Of a stretch of 64,000 nt of DNA, positions 35,786-43,519 are shown in pieces. This stretch comes from Streptomyces sp. NBC_00178 (GTDB taxonomy: Bacteria > Actinomycetota > Actinomycetes > Streptomycetales > Streptomycetaceae), in the NCBI RefSeq assembly GCF_036206005.1, contig NZ_CP108143.1:3362001-3426000 (forward strand), written 5' to 3'. Under the pieces are notes generated by a model. The model was given only the letters and a program-made list of their open reading frames with translations. It searched no databases and had not been told where the DNA came from. A program made the translations under genes and the position numbers. Each line of letters starts with the position of its first letter. The first letter of the stretch is position 1.

Positions 35786-36715
35786 TCAGTGCTCCCCGGG
35801 GAGCAGGACCAGTTTGCCGCGCACGTGCCCGGCCTCGCTCAGCTCCTGCGCCCTCGCCGCCTCGCGGAGCGGGAAGGTCCGCTCGACGGGGATCCGCAGG
35901 CCGCCGACGGCCGCCGCCTGCGCGTACTCGCCGAGCCGCCTGCTCTCGCCGGCGGCGCCACCGCCGCCCGCCGAGAACGCGACCCCGTGGTGCGCCGCGT
36001 CCGCGTCCGCGATGGTGACGATCCTGTCGGCGGTACCGCCGCGCAGTTCCACCGAGTCGGCGAGCACGCCTTTCCCCGCGACGTCGAACACCGCGTCCAC
36101 GCCCTGGGGAGCGACCTCCCGCACCCGCTCCACCAGCCCGTCCCCGTACGCCACCGGAACCGCGCCGAGCACCCGCAGGTAGTCGTGATTGGCCGGTGAC
36201 GCGGTCCCGACGACCGTGGCCCCCCGCGCGACGGCCAGCTGCACAGCGGCGGAACCCACCGCTCCGGACGCCCCGTGCAGCAGCAGCGTCTCGCCCTCGG
36301 ACACCGCGAGCTCGTCCAGTACCCGGGCGGCGGTCCCCGTCGCGACCGGCAGCGCGGCGGCCTCGGGCCAGCCCAGTATCTCGGGCTTGCGGGCGACGGC
36401 GCCCACGTCGGCCAGCACGTAGTCGGCATACGCCCCGGTCGCGCTCCGGCCGAGTACCGCGTCCCCGACCGCGAACTCCGTCACGCCCTCACCCGTCTCG
36501 TCGACGACCCCGGAGAACTCGCTGCCCGGCACGGCGGGCAGCGGGGTCGGGAACGCCGCCTCCATCCAGCCGTTGCGGATCTTGTAGTCGACCGGATTGA
36601 CCCCGGCGGCCCGGACCGCCACCCGGATCTGCCCGGGGCCGGCGTGGACGTCGTCGATGCGGGCCCGGCGCAGCACCTCGGGGCCGCCGAACTCCTCGTA
36701 CACGATCGCTTCCAT
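35786..36715 (-). CDS. NADP-dependent quinone/alkenal oxidoreductase (MDR superfamily)
   Basis: 309 residues with a clear Shine-Dalgarno sequence (CGGAGGAG). It is a zinc-free medium-chain dehydrogenase/reductase: N-terminal GroES-like domain (AAGVNPVDYKIRNGWM, PAVPGSEFSGVVDETGEGV) and a Rossmann domain with LLLHGASGAVGSAAVQLAVARGATVVGTAS. No zinc ligands are present. These enzymes reduce quinones or enones with NADPH. It is divergent from the DNA polymerase gene. Confidence 0.92.
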   Translation of the reverse strand: MEAIVYEEFGGPEVLRRARIDDVHAGPGQIRVAVRAAGVNPVDYKIRNGWMEAAFPTPLPAVPGSEFSGVVDETGEGVTEFAVGDAVLGRSATGAYADYVLADVGAVARKPEILGWPEAAALPVATGTAARVLDELAVSEGETLLLHGASGAVGSAAVQLAVARGATVVGTASPANHDYLRVLGAVPVAYGDGLVERVREVAPQGVDAVFDVAGKGVLADSVELRGGTADRIVTIADADAAHHGVAFSAGGGGAAGESRRLGEYAQAAAVGGLRIPVERTFPLREAARAQELSEAGHVRGKLVLLPGEH

Positions 36716-36915
36716 ACCGGCTCCTCCGCGTCCTCGCCGCTCCCGGTGCGCGCGGCGCGCACCTCCCTCCGATCCTCGCCGCAGTCCGGCGCGCCCGCCC
36801 GCCGAGCCGGGGGCGCCGGACCTGGCGTGGGGGACGCCAGGGCGTGGCGGTTCCGGTCACCGGGCGGCCCGGCGAGCCCGGGTGCGCTGTCAGTGGCGGG
36901 TGCAAGACTCGGCCC

Positions 36916-38622
36916 ATGACCGAACGTTGGGCTCTGGCCATCGCGGAGGGTGGCGGCGCACTCGTCGCGCCGCTGACGCGCGACGGCCTTCCCTCGGGCC
37001 CCGTCCTGGCCGAGCCCGACCTCGTGGAGGCGGTCCGCTCCCGCCCCGGGGTGACCCGTTGGGTCTGGCGCTCGACCGCGGCGGTCTACCCCCGGCTGCT
37101 CGCCGCCGGCGTCCGGGTCGAGCGGTGCTACGACATCGAGTGCGCCGAGCAGCTGCTGCTCGGCCACGAGGGAAGACTCGGCGAGCCCCGCTCCGCCCCG
37201 GCGGCCTGGGCCCGGCTGCGCAACGCCCCGGTGCCACCCGATCCGCCGCCCCGCTCCGCGGAGCCCGGTTCGCAGTCCTCCCTCTTCGAACCGCGCTCGG
37301 GCGCCGATCTGCCGTTCGAGGCGCTCCTGGAGGTCTACGCCGAGCAGCTGCGCCGCCACGAAGCGGCCGAACACCCGGACAGGATGCGGCTGCTCACGGC
37401 GTCCGAGTCGGCCGGCATGCTGGTCGCCGCCGAGATGAACCGGTCCGGCCTGCCCTGGCGGGCCGACGTGCACCGCGAGGTGCTGAACGACCTGCTCGGC
37501 GAGCGCTACGCGGGCGGGGGCGAGCCGCGCAGGCTGGCGGAGGCCGCGGACGAGGTCTCGGCGGCGTTCGGCAGACGGGTGCGCCCCGACCTCCCGGCGG
37601 ACGTGGTGAAGGCCTTCGCCGGGGCTGGGATCAAGGTGCGGTCCACCCGGCGCTGGGAGCTGGAAGGGCTCGACCATCCCGCGGTGGAGCCGCTGATCCG
37701 GTACAAGAAGCTGTACCGCGTCTGGACGGCCCACGGCTGGAGCTGGCTCCAGGACTGGGTGCGCGAGGGGCGCTTCCGGCCCGAGTACCAGCCCGGGGGC
37801 ACGGTCAGCGGCCGCTGGACGACCAACGGCGGCGGCGCCCTGCAGATCCCCAAGGTGATACGCCAGGCCGTCGTCGCCGACGAGGGCTGGCGGCTGGTCG
37901 TGGCCGACGCCGACCAGATGGAACCGCGCGTGCTGGCGGCGATCTCCCGCGACCGGGGGCTCATGGAGGTGGCGGGTCATGACGCCGACCTCTACAAGAC
38001 CCTGTCCGACCGGGCGTTCCACGGCGACCGCGACCACGCCAAGATCGCCCTGCTCGGCGCCGTGTACGGACAGACCTCGGGCGACGGCCTGAAGAACCTG
38101 GCGGCGCTGCGGCGACGCTTCCCCCACGCCGTGGCGTACGTCGACGACGCGGCGAAGGCCGGCGAGGAGGGGCGGCTCGTCCGCACCTGGCTCGGCCGTA
38201 CGAGCCCGCCCGCCGCCGGGGCGGACGAGGACGGGGAGGCCGGCATCCCGCAGGAGAGCGAGGAGCCACCTGCCGGGGGGAGTGCCGACGGGTACGGCGT
38301 CACCCCGGGCTACGCCTCGTCGAACGCCCGTGCCCGGGGCCGCTTCACCCGGAACTTCGTGGTCCAGGGAAGCGCGGCGGACTGGGCCCTTCTGCTGCTG
38401 GCCGCCCTGCGGCGGACACTGGCCGCGCAGGGGATGCGTGCGGAGCTGGTGTTCTTCCAGCACGACGAGGTGATCGTGCACTGCCCGGAGAAGGAGGCAC
38501 CCGCGGTGGTGGAGGCGATCCGCGAGGCGGGAGAGCTGGCGGGGCGGGTGGCGTTCGGCGAGACGCCGGTCAGGTTCCCGTTCACCACGGCGGTCGTCGG
38601 GCGCTACTCCGACGCCAAGTAG
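36916..38622 (+). CDS. Second family-A DNA polymerase with degenerate exonuclease-like N-terminus
   Basis: 568 residues from the ATG at 36916. The polymerase core is intact: motif A is DADQMEPR (catalytic Asp and steric-gate Glu of the DYSQIELR motif), the O-helix is RDHAKIALLGAVYG with the invariant Arg, Lys and Tyr, and motif C is QHDEVIVH. The residue equivalent to E. coli Phe762 is Leu. The N-terminal 120 residues resemble the exonuclease fold but lack a convincing first DxE motif at the expected place. A 30-residue acidic loop lies before SNARARGRF. There is no 5' nuclease domain. Databases often call this family 'bifunctional 3'-5' exonuclease/DNA polymerase'; proofreading here is doubtful. 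It could act in repair or translesion synthesis. Confidence 0.9.
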   Translation: MTERWALAIAEGGGALVAPLTRDGLPSGPVLAEPDLVEAVRSRPGVTRWVWRSTAAVYPRLLAAGVRVERCYDIECAEQLLLGHEGRLGEPRSAPAAWARLRNAPVPPDPPPRSAEPGSQSSLFEPRSGADLPFEALLEVYAEQLRRHEAAEHPDRMRLLTASESAGMLVAAEMNRSGLPWRADVHREVLNDLLGERYAGGGEPRRLAEAADEVSAAFGRRVRPDLPADVVKAFAGAGIKVRSTRRWELEGLDHPAVEPLIRYKKLYRVWTAHGWSWLQDWVREGRFRPEYQPGGTVSGRWTTNGGGALQIPKVIRQAVVADEGWRLVVADADQMEPRVLAAISRDRGLMEVAGHDADLYKTLSDRAFHGDRDHAKIALLGAVYGQTSGDGLKNLAALRRRFPHAVAYVDDAAKAGEEGRLVRTWLGRTSPPAAGADEDGEAGIPQESEEPPAGGSADGYGVTPGYASSNARARGRFTRNFVVQGSAADWALLLLAALRRTLAAQGMRAELVFFQHDEVIVHCPEKEAPAVVEAIREAGELAGRVAFGETPVRFPFTTAVVGRYSDAK

Positions 38623-38672
38623 CCCTGTCCGAACGGCCGATCCCGTCGCACCGCGACCGCGGCGCCCGCCGT

Positions 38673-38793
38673 TCGTCGGCGGACACGGCCTGCGACGTGA
38701 GGCCGCCGGGGTGCCCCCGCGGGCGGGTCCGCACCGGTCCGGCGTCCGCGGACACGGCCCGCGACGTGAGGCGCCGGGATGCCCCCGCGGCGT
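38673..38793. repeat. Two imperfect 45-base direct repeats
   Basis: Copies begin at 38680 and 38749 (69-base period) and share CGGACACGGCC[T/C]GCGACGTGAGG followed by a G/C-rich GCCGGGGTGCCCCCGCGGG-type tail with single-base indels. They lie in the 274-base spacer before the DUF2804 gene. No coding role is seen. Confidence 0.6.
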
Positions 38794-38884
38794 GTCCGGT
38801 GCCCCGCTCCGCGCGTTGCGGGGCGCCCCGGGGAGCGCCCCCGGCGCACCCACGTCCGAACGGGAAAGGGCCCGTACCCCGCTA

Positions 38885-38890
38885 TAGGCT
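38885..38890 (+). promoter_or_regulatory. -10-like hexamer TAGGCT, leaderless start of the DUF2804 gene
   Basis: TAGGCT, within TATAGGCT, is followed by six bases and the ATG at 38897. Confidence 0.5.
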
Positions 38891-38896
38891 CCGGCC

Positions 38897-39952
38897 ATGG
38901 CGACGCACGAGCACGAGATCACCGAGCCCGTCGACCTGTGCCTGCCCGACGGCAGCCTGAACCCGGCGGCGGTCGGCTGGTCCAGGAAGCCCTTGCACCG
39001 CGCCAACCTGCGGGGCTGGGGCCGGACGAAGCGGTGGGAGCACTGGTGCGTGACGACGCCCACCCACCTGGTCGCCCTGACCGTCAGCGATCTCGACTTC
39101 CTCGCGCTGAACAGCGTCTACGTCCTGGAGTTCGGACCCGGGGGGCGGGAGTTCGAGTGCTCCGCGATCGTGCCCGCCGGGCGGGGCGTCAGCCTGCCCG
39201 ACACCATCGCGGGGTCCCCCGGCTCCCAGGACGTGGTGGTCGGGCCCGCCCGGCCGACGGGCGGCAGGGTGCGCGTCGAGATCCGTGACGAGAACGCCGG
39301 GACCCGCCTGCGGGCCCGCTGCCTGACGCCGGAACGCCTGCCCCTGGAGGTCGACATCCTGGTCGCGCGGCCGGAGGGCCACGAGTCGCTCTCGGTCGTC
39401 GTTCCGTGGAGCGGGCAGCGCTTCCAGTACACCTCCAAGCACACGGCGCTCCCCGCCGCCGGGCGGGTCCGCGTCGGCAGGGACCTCCTCGTCTTCGGCG
39501 GGGCGCACGACGACACCTGGGCCGTCCTCGATCACGGGCGCGGGCGCTGGCCGCGCACGGTGGACTGGAACTGGGGGGCCGCATCCGGACGTGCGGGTGG
39601 ACGGACGATCGGCCTCCAGTTCGGCGGACGCTGGACGAAGGGCACGGGGGCCACCGAGAACGCCCTCTGCGTCGACGGCCGGCTCACCAAGATCGGCGAG
39701 GAGCTGGACTGGCGGTGGTCGATCTCCGACCCACTGGCCCCCTGGACGATCCGTACGCCCGGATCGGACCAGGTGGACCTGACGTTCGTCCCCTTCCACA
39801 ACCGCTCCGCGCACACGGACGCCGGCCTGATCGCCAACCGCACCGACCAGCGCTTCGGCCACTACACCGGCACGATCCGCACCGACGACGGCGAGCGCAT
39901 CGCCGTGCGGGAGCTCCTGGGCTGGGCCGAGGACGTCCACATGCGCTGGTGA
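38897..39952 (+). CDS. DUF2804 domain protein
   Basis: 351 residues. The family is recognised by ITEPVDLCLPDGSLNPAAVGWSRKPLHRANL near the N-terminus, KRWEHWC, the repeated beta-rich segments, RTVDWNWGAASG, GLQFGGRWTKGTGATENALCVDGRL and the C-terminal VRELLGWAEDVHMRW. The fold is all-beta and resembles lipocalin-like CrtC/AttH proteins. No signal peptide was seen, so it is cytoplasmic. Function is unknown. It is followed by the APH-like kinase gene. Confidence 0.87.
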   Translation: MATHEHEITEPVDLCLPDGSLNPAAVGWSRKPLHRANLRGWGRTKRWEHWCVTTPTHLVALTVSDLDFLALNSVYVLEFGPGGREFECSAIVPAGRGVSLPDTIAGSPGSQDVVVGPARPTGGRVRVEIRDENAGTRLRARCLTPERLPLEVDILVARPEGHESLSVVVPWSGQRFQYTSKHTALPAAGRVRVGRDLLVFGGAHDDTWAVLDHGRGRWPRTVDWNWGAASGRAGGRTIGLQFGGRWTKGTGATENALCVDGRLTKIGEELDWRWSISDPLAPWTIRTPGSDQVDLTFVPFHNRSAHTDAGLIANRTDQRFGHYTGTIRTDDGERIAVRELLGWAEDVHMRW

Positions 39953-39976
39953 CTCCCCCGCGCGGGGCGGCGCGGG

Positions 39977-39982
39977 TAGGTT
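39977..39982 (+). promoter_or_regulatory. -10-like hexamer TAGGTT, leaderless start of the APH-like gene
   Basis: TAGGTT, six bases, then the ATG at 39989. Confidence 0.5.
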
Positions 39983-39988
39983 TCCCGC

Positions 39989-40669
39989 ATGCATATAGGC
40001 CCACTCCTGGGCTCGGGCCGCACCGCCGACGTGTACGCACTCGAAGGTCCCTGGGTCCTGCGCCGCTACCGCGACGGCATCGACGCCGCCGGTGAACTGG
40101 CCGTGATGTCCTACCTCTCGGCTTCGGGCTTCCCTGTCCCGCGCATCGGTCCGCGCGCCGAGGGGGCGCTGCCGACGGACCTGGTGCTCCAGCGGCTGAC
40201 CGGTCCGACCCTGGCCGAGGCCATGCTGACGGGGGTGGTGACCGCCGCGGAGGGGGCGGGGCTGCTGGCACGGCTCCTGCGCGAACTGCACGCGATCCCG
40301 CCCCGGCTCTCCCTCGACACCGGGGACACGATCCTGCACCTGGACCTGCACCCCGAGAACGTGGTCCTGGACCCCGAGGGTCCCAGGGTGATCGACTGGC
40401 TGACGGCGGCCGAAGGGCCTCCCGCCCTGGACCGCGCCATGTCCTGCCTGATCCTCGCCCAGGTGGCGCTGGACCCGTCGTTCCCCGCCGGCGCACCCGT
40501 CCGCGACCTCCTCGAAGCGTTGCTCCGGCGGATCGACGAGGACGGCGGCGTACCCGCGGAGGCCCTCGCGCGGGCGACGTCCCTGCGCGGACGGGATCCC
40601 CGGCTCACCGCGCACGAGCGCGCGGTGCTGGACGAAGCGGCGGCGCTGGTGGCAGCGCTCGGCGGCTGA
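39989..40669 (+). CDS. Aminoglycoside phosphotransferase (APH)-fold kinase
   Basis: 226 residues, a compact kinase-like fold. The nucleotide loop is LLGSGRTADVYAL, the catalytic loop is HLDLHPENVVLD (117-128, catalytic Asp119) and the metal-binding site is VIDW at 134-137. It is about 40 residues shorter than classical APH(3') enzymes. The wider family phosphorylates choline, homoserine, fructosamine and other small molecules, so antibiotic resistance should not be assumed. Confidence 0.88.
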   Translation: MHIGPLLGSGRTADVYALEGPWVLRRYRDGIDAAGELAVMSYLSASGFPVPRIGPRAEGALPTDLVLQRLTGPTLAEAMLTGVVTAAEGAGLLARLLRELHAIPPRLSLDTGDTILHLDLHPENVVLDPEGPRVIDWLTAAEGPPALDRAMSCLILAQVALDPSFPAGAPVRDLLEALLRRIDEDGGVPAEALARATSLRGRDPRLTAHERAVLDEAAALVAALGG

Positions 40670-40693
40670 CCCGGCGGCGCCGGACCGTGCGGA

Positions 40694-41338
40694 TCACTTC
40701 CGCAGGTAGGCCAGGACCGCCAGGACGCGGCGGTTCGTCGCATCGGTCAGCGAGAGGTCGAGCTTGGTGAGGATCGAGCCGAAGTGCTTGCTGACCGTGC
40801 CCTCACTGACCGTCAGCGCCTGTGCGACCGAGGCGTTCGACCTGCCCTCCGCCATCAGGGCCAGCACCTCCCGCTCACGGGCGGTGAGACGTTCCAGCGG
40901 GTCCCGCCGGTGCCTCAGCAGCTGGCGGACCACCTCAGGGTCGACGACGGTTCCGCCCTCGGCCACCCGGCGCAGCGCGTCGACGAACTCCTCGACGCGG
41001 CCCACGCGTTCCTTGAGGAGATAGCCCACGCCCACTCCGTCGCACGAGTCGAGGAGTTCTTCCGCGTAGGCCCGCTGGACGTACTGGCTGAGCACCAGGA
41101 CCGGCAGCCGGGGCCGGGCCTCACGCAGGGCGACGGCCGCCCTGAGCCCTTCGTCGGAGAAGCCGGGCGGCATCCGTACGTCGGTCACCACGACGTCCGG
41201 GACGTGTTCGGCCACGGCGGCGGTGAGTTCCCCGGCGGTACCGACGGCCGCGGCCACCTGGTGGCCGAACCTCTCCAGCAGCCCCACGAGGCCCTCCCGC
41301 AGGAGCACACTGTCCTCGGCCAGCACGATGCGCAGCAC
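40694..41338 (-). CDS. LuxR/NarL-family response regulator
   Basis: 214 residues from a GTG at 41338 with GAGGA upstream. The receiver domain has the acidic pair at residues 8-9, phospho-acceptor Asp53 in VVVTDVRMPP and a conserved Lys in YLLKERVG. The LuxR helix-turn-helix begins LTAREREVLALMAEGRSNASVAQALTVSEGTVSKH. It is encoded seven bases after its sensor kinase and probably controls the divergent ABC exporter through the inverted repeat at 42689-42710. Confidence 0.95.
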   Translation of the reverse strand: MLRIVLAEDSVLLREGLVGLLERFGHQVAAAVGTAGELTAAVAEHVPDVVVTDVRMPPGFSDEGLRAAVALREARPRLPVLVLSQYVQRAYAEELLDSCDGVGVGYLLKERVGRVEEFVDALRRVAEGGTVVDPEVVRQLLRHRRDPLERLTAREREVLALMAEGRSNASVAQALTVSEGTVSKHFGSILTKLDLSLTDATNRRVLAVLAYLRK

Positions 41339-41345
41339 GGAATCC

Positions 41346-42632
41346 TCATTCGGCCGGGTGGGCGGGCACCCGGGGCACGTCGAGCCGCAGCACGGTCGGC
41401 CCTCCGGGCGGGCTGGACAGTAGCAGGCTGCCGTCGAGCACGGACAGCCGGTCGGCGACCCCCTGGAGCCCGGTCCCCCCGCTGGTCGCGGCTCCGCCGT
41501 TCCCGTCGTCCCGCACCTCGACGGTAAGCCGCCCGCCGTCCGCCCGGCCGGTCACCCGGGCCCGGCTCGCCCCGCTGTGCCTGGCCACGTTGGCCAGGGC
41601 CTCGCAGACCGCGAAGTACACGGCACTCTCCACCGGTTGAGGCAGCCGCGGCAGGGGGAGGTCCACGTCGACGGGTACCGCCGAGCGGTCGGCGACGTCC
41701 TCGACCGCCGCGGCCAGACCCCGGTCGGTGAGAACCCGCGGGTGGATGCCCCGGATGAGTTCCCTGATCTCCACCAGGGCCGCCCCCGCCTCGTCGTGGG
41801 CCCTGGCCAGCAGACCGCCCAGCGGCTCGGCCGGACTCTCCAGCCTGGCGAGGCCGAGCGTCATGGAGAGGGCCACCAGCCGCTGCTGCGCCCCGTCGTG
41901 CAGATCGCGCTCGATCCTGCGCCGCTCGGCCTCGAAGGCGTCGACCAGCCGCATCCGGGACCGCCCCAACTCCTGGATGCGGGCGTCGAGTCCACCGGGC
42001 TCCGACGGCAGCAGCACCCGGGTGAGAGCCGCCCGCCCGACGGCCGCCCAGCCCAGCGGATACGCGGACAACGGCAGCAGCGCCACCCCGAGCAGGGCGA
42101 CGGCGAACGCCTGCGGATAGGAATCGGCCAGGTACAGCTTCAGCACACGCACCTCCCCGCCCCCGGTGACGGCGGCCATGACGACGGGAGTCGCCGACAG
42201 GGCGCCGCAGACGGCCAGGACCCCACCGGCCAGCAACGCCTCCAGGGGCCACAGAACCCCCGCGAACAGCACCGCGTACCCCAACTCCCGCCAGGTGGCC
42301 GGCTCCCGCAGCCGGGTGCGCAGCCAGACCGCGAGCCCGGGACGCTCCGGCGCCCGGTGCGGGTCGCCGAGGCGTACGGGATCGATCAGTCGCAGCCTGC
42401 GCCGCTCCACCGCGGCGACGGGGATTCCGATGAGGACCAGCGTCAGCAGGAGGGGCAGACCCACGAGTACGGGCGTCAGGGCGGCGCCCGTCGCGGCCAG
42501 CAGCACGACGGACACGAGGAGCACCAGTCCGGCCGGAACGCTGCTCAGCAGGTACAGCGCCGCGCGCCACGGCCAGGCGCCGAGCAGGTAGCGGCGCCGC
42601 ACGAGGGCCTGCCGGAGGGTGAGGGAGCTCAT
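41346..42632 (-). CDS. NarL/DesK-type sensor histidine kinase
   Basis: 428 residues from the ATG at 42632 (MSSLTLRQALVRRRYL); an upstream in-frame start at 42710 would lie inside the inverted repeat. Two pairs of membrane helices (about 24-75 and 118-200) have almost no external loop, as in kinases that sense antibiotics through a partner exporter. The phospho-acceptor is His245 in RRRIERDLHDGAQQR. The HATPase has CEALANVARHSGAS (N box) and VRDDGNGGA (G box). It is divergent from the MacB-type transporter genes. Confidence 0.93.
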   Translation of the reverse strand: MSSLTLRQALVRRRYLLGAWPWRAALYLLSSVPAGLVLLVSVVLLAATGAALTPVLVGLPLLLTLVLIGIPVAAVERRRLRLIDPVRLGDPHRAPERPGLAVWLRTRLREPATWRELGYAVLFAGVLWPLEALLAGGVLAVCGALSATPVVMAAVTGGGEVRVLKLYLADSYPQAFAVALLGVALLPLSAYPLGWAAVGRAALTRVLLPSEPGGLDARIQELGRSRMRLVDAFEAERRRIERDLHDGAQQRLVALSMTLGLARLESPAEPLGGLLARAHDEAGAALVEIRELIRGIHPRVLTDRGLAAAVEDVADRSAVPVDVDLPLPRLPQPVESAVYFAVCEALANVARHSGASRARVTGRADGGRLTVEVRDDGNGGAATSGGTGLQGVADRLSVLDGSLLLSSPPGGPTVLRLDVPRVPAHPAE

Positions 42633-42688
42633 GGACCGCACGGTAGACAGGGCGGACCACCGGCCACCACCCGGCAGGCGGGGGCCCC

Positions 42689-42710
42689 GTGGTGGAGCTG
42701 TCTCCACCAC
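42689..42710. promoter_or_regulatory. Inverted-repeat operator centred between divergent kinase and ABC genes
   Basis: GTGGTGGAG (42689-42697), CTGT spacer, CTCCACCAC (42702-42710) is a perfect 9-bp dyad. Its centre (42699.5) is equidistant, 67.5 bases, from the two start codons at 42632 and 42767. Position and symmetry fit a site for the dimeric LuxR-type regulator encoded next door. Confidence 0.65.
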
Positions 42711-42766
42711 GACGACTCCCCCTCGCTGCGATGTGCCCGCGGTCCGCGGGCGGTTGGCTCGACACC

Positions 42767-43519
42767 ATGAATCAGCGACCAGCCGAAGCCCCGCCGGCCG
42801 TCCGGCTCGACACCGTCACCCGGTCCTTCGGGAAGGGCGGGGACACGGTCACGGCCCTGGACGGCGTCAGCCTCACCGTTCCCCGCGGTTCCTTCATGGC
42901 GATCATGGGACCGTCCGGTTCGGGGAAGTCGACTCTGCTCCAGTGCACCGCCGGCCTCGACCGGCCCACGTCCGGCCGGGTGTTCCTCGGCGACACGGAC
43001 CTGACGGAGCTGGGCGAGCGCCGGCTGACCCTGCTGCGCCGCGAGCGGATCGGCTTCGTCTTCCAGGCCTTCAACCTGCTGCCCGCGCTCACCGCCGAGC
43101 AGAACGTGGCACTCCCGCTGCGGCTGGCGGGCCGCGGGCCCCGGCGCCCGGAGGTGCGCGCGGTGCTGGAGCGGGTCGGCCTGGGCTCCCGGGCGCGGCA
43201 CCGGCCCGCCGAACTGTCGGGCGGGCAGCAGCAACGCGTCGCCCTGGCCCGTGCCCTGGTGACCCGGCCCGAGGTCCTGTTCGCCGACGAGCCGACCGGC
43301 GCACTCGACTCCCGTACGGGCCGCGGGGTCCTGGAACTGCTGCGGTCGATGGCCGACGACGGCCAGACGGTGATCATGGTGACGCACGACCCGGTCGCCG
43401 CCTCCCACGCGGACCGGGTGGTCTTCCTGGCCGACGGATCGGTACGCGACGAGCTCCACGCCCCGGCTCCGGAACACATCGCCGCGCGCATGACCTCCCT
43501 GGCGGTGGTCCCGTGCTGA
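42767..43519 (+). CDS. MacB/LolD-type ABC transporter ATP-binding protein
   Basis: 250 residues from the ATG at 42767. Walker A is GPSGSGKST, the Q-loop is [19 protein letters not shown] (typical MacB/LolD), the signature is [15 protein letters not shown], Walker B is [12 protein letters not shown], and the switch is MVTHDPVAA. It drives the FtsX-type permease whose gene overlaps it by seven bases. Such pairs next to two-component genes commonly confer resistance to peptide or cell-envelope antibiotics. No Shine-Dalgarno sequence is obvious. Confidence 0.94.
   Translation: MNQRPAEAPPAVRLDTVTRSFGKGGDTVTALDGVSLTVPRGSFMAIMGPSGSGKSTLLQCTAGLDRPTSGRVFLGDTDLTELGERRLTLLRRERIGFVFQAFNLLPALTAEQNVALPLRLAGRGPRRPEVRAVLERVGLGSRARHRPAELSGGQQQRVALARALVTRPEVLFADEPTGALDSRTGRGVLELLRSMADDGQTVIMVTHDPVAASHADRVVFLADGSVRDELHAPAPEHIAARMTSLAVVPC

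Noticed and set aside
39989..40669. Aminoglycoside resistance gene
   Set aside because: Only the kinase fold is shown. The protein is short and lacks features specific to known resistance enzymes.
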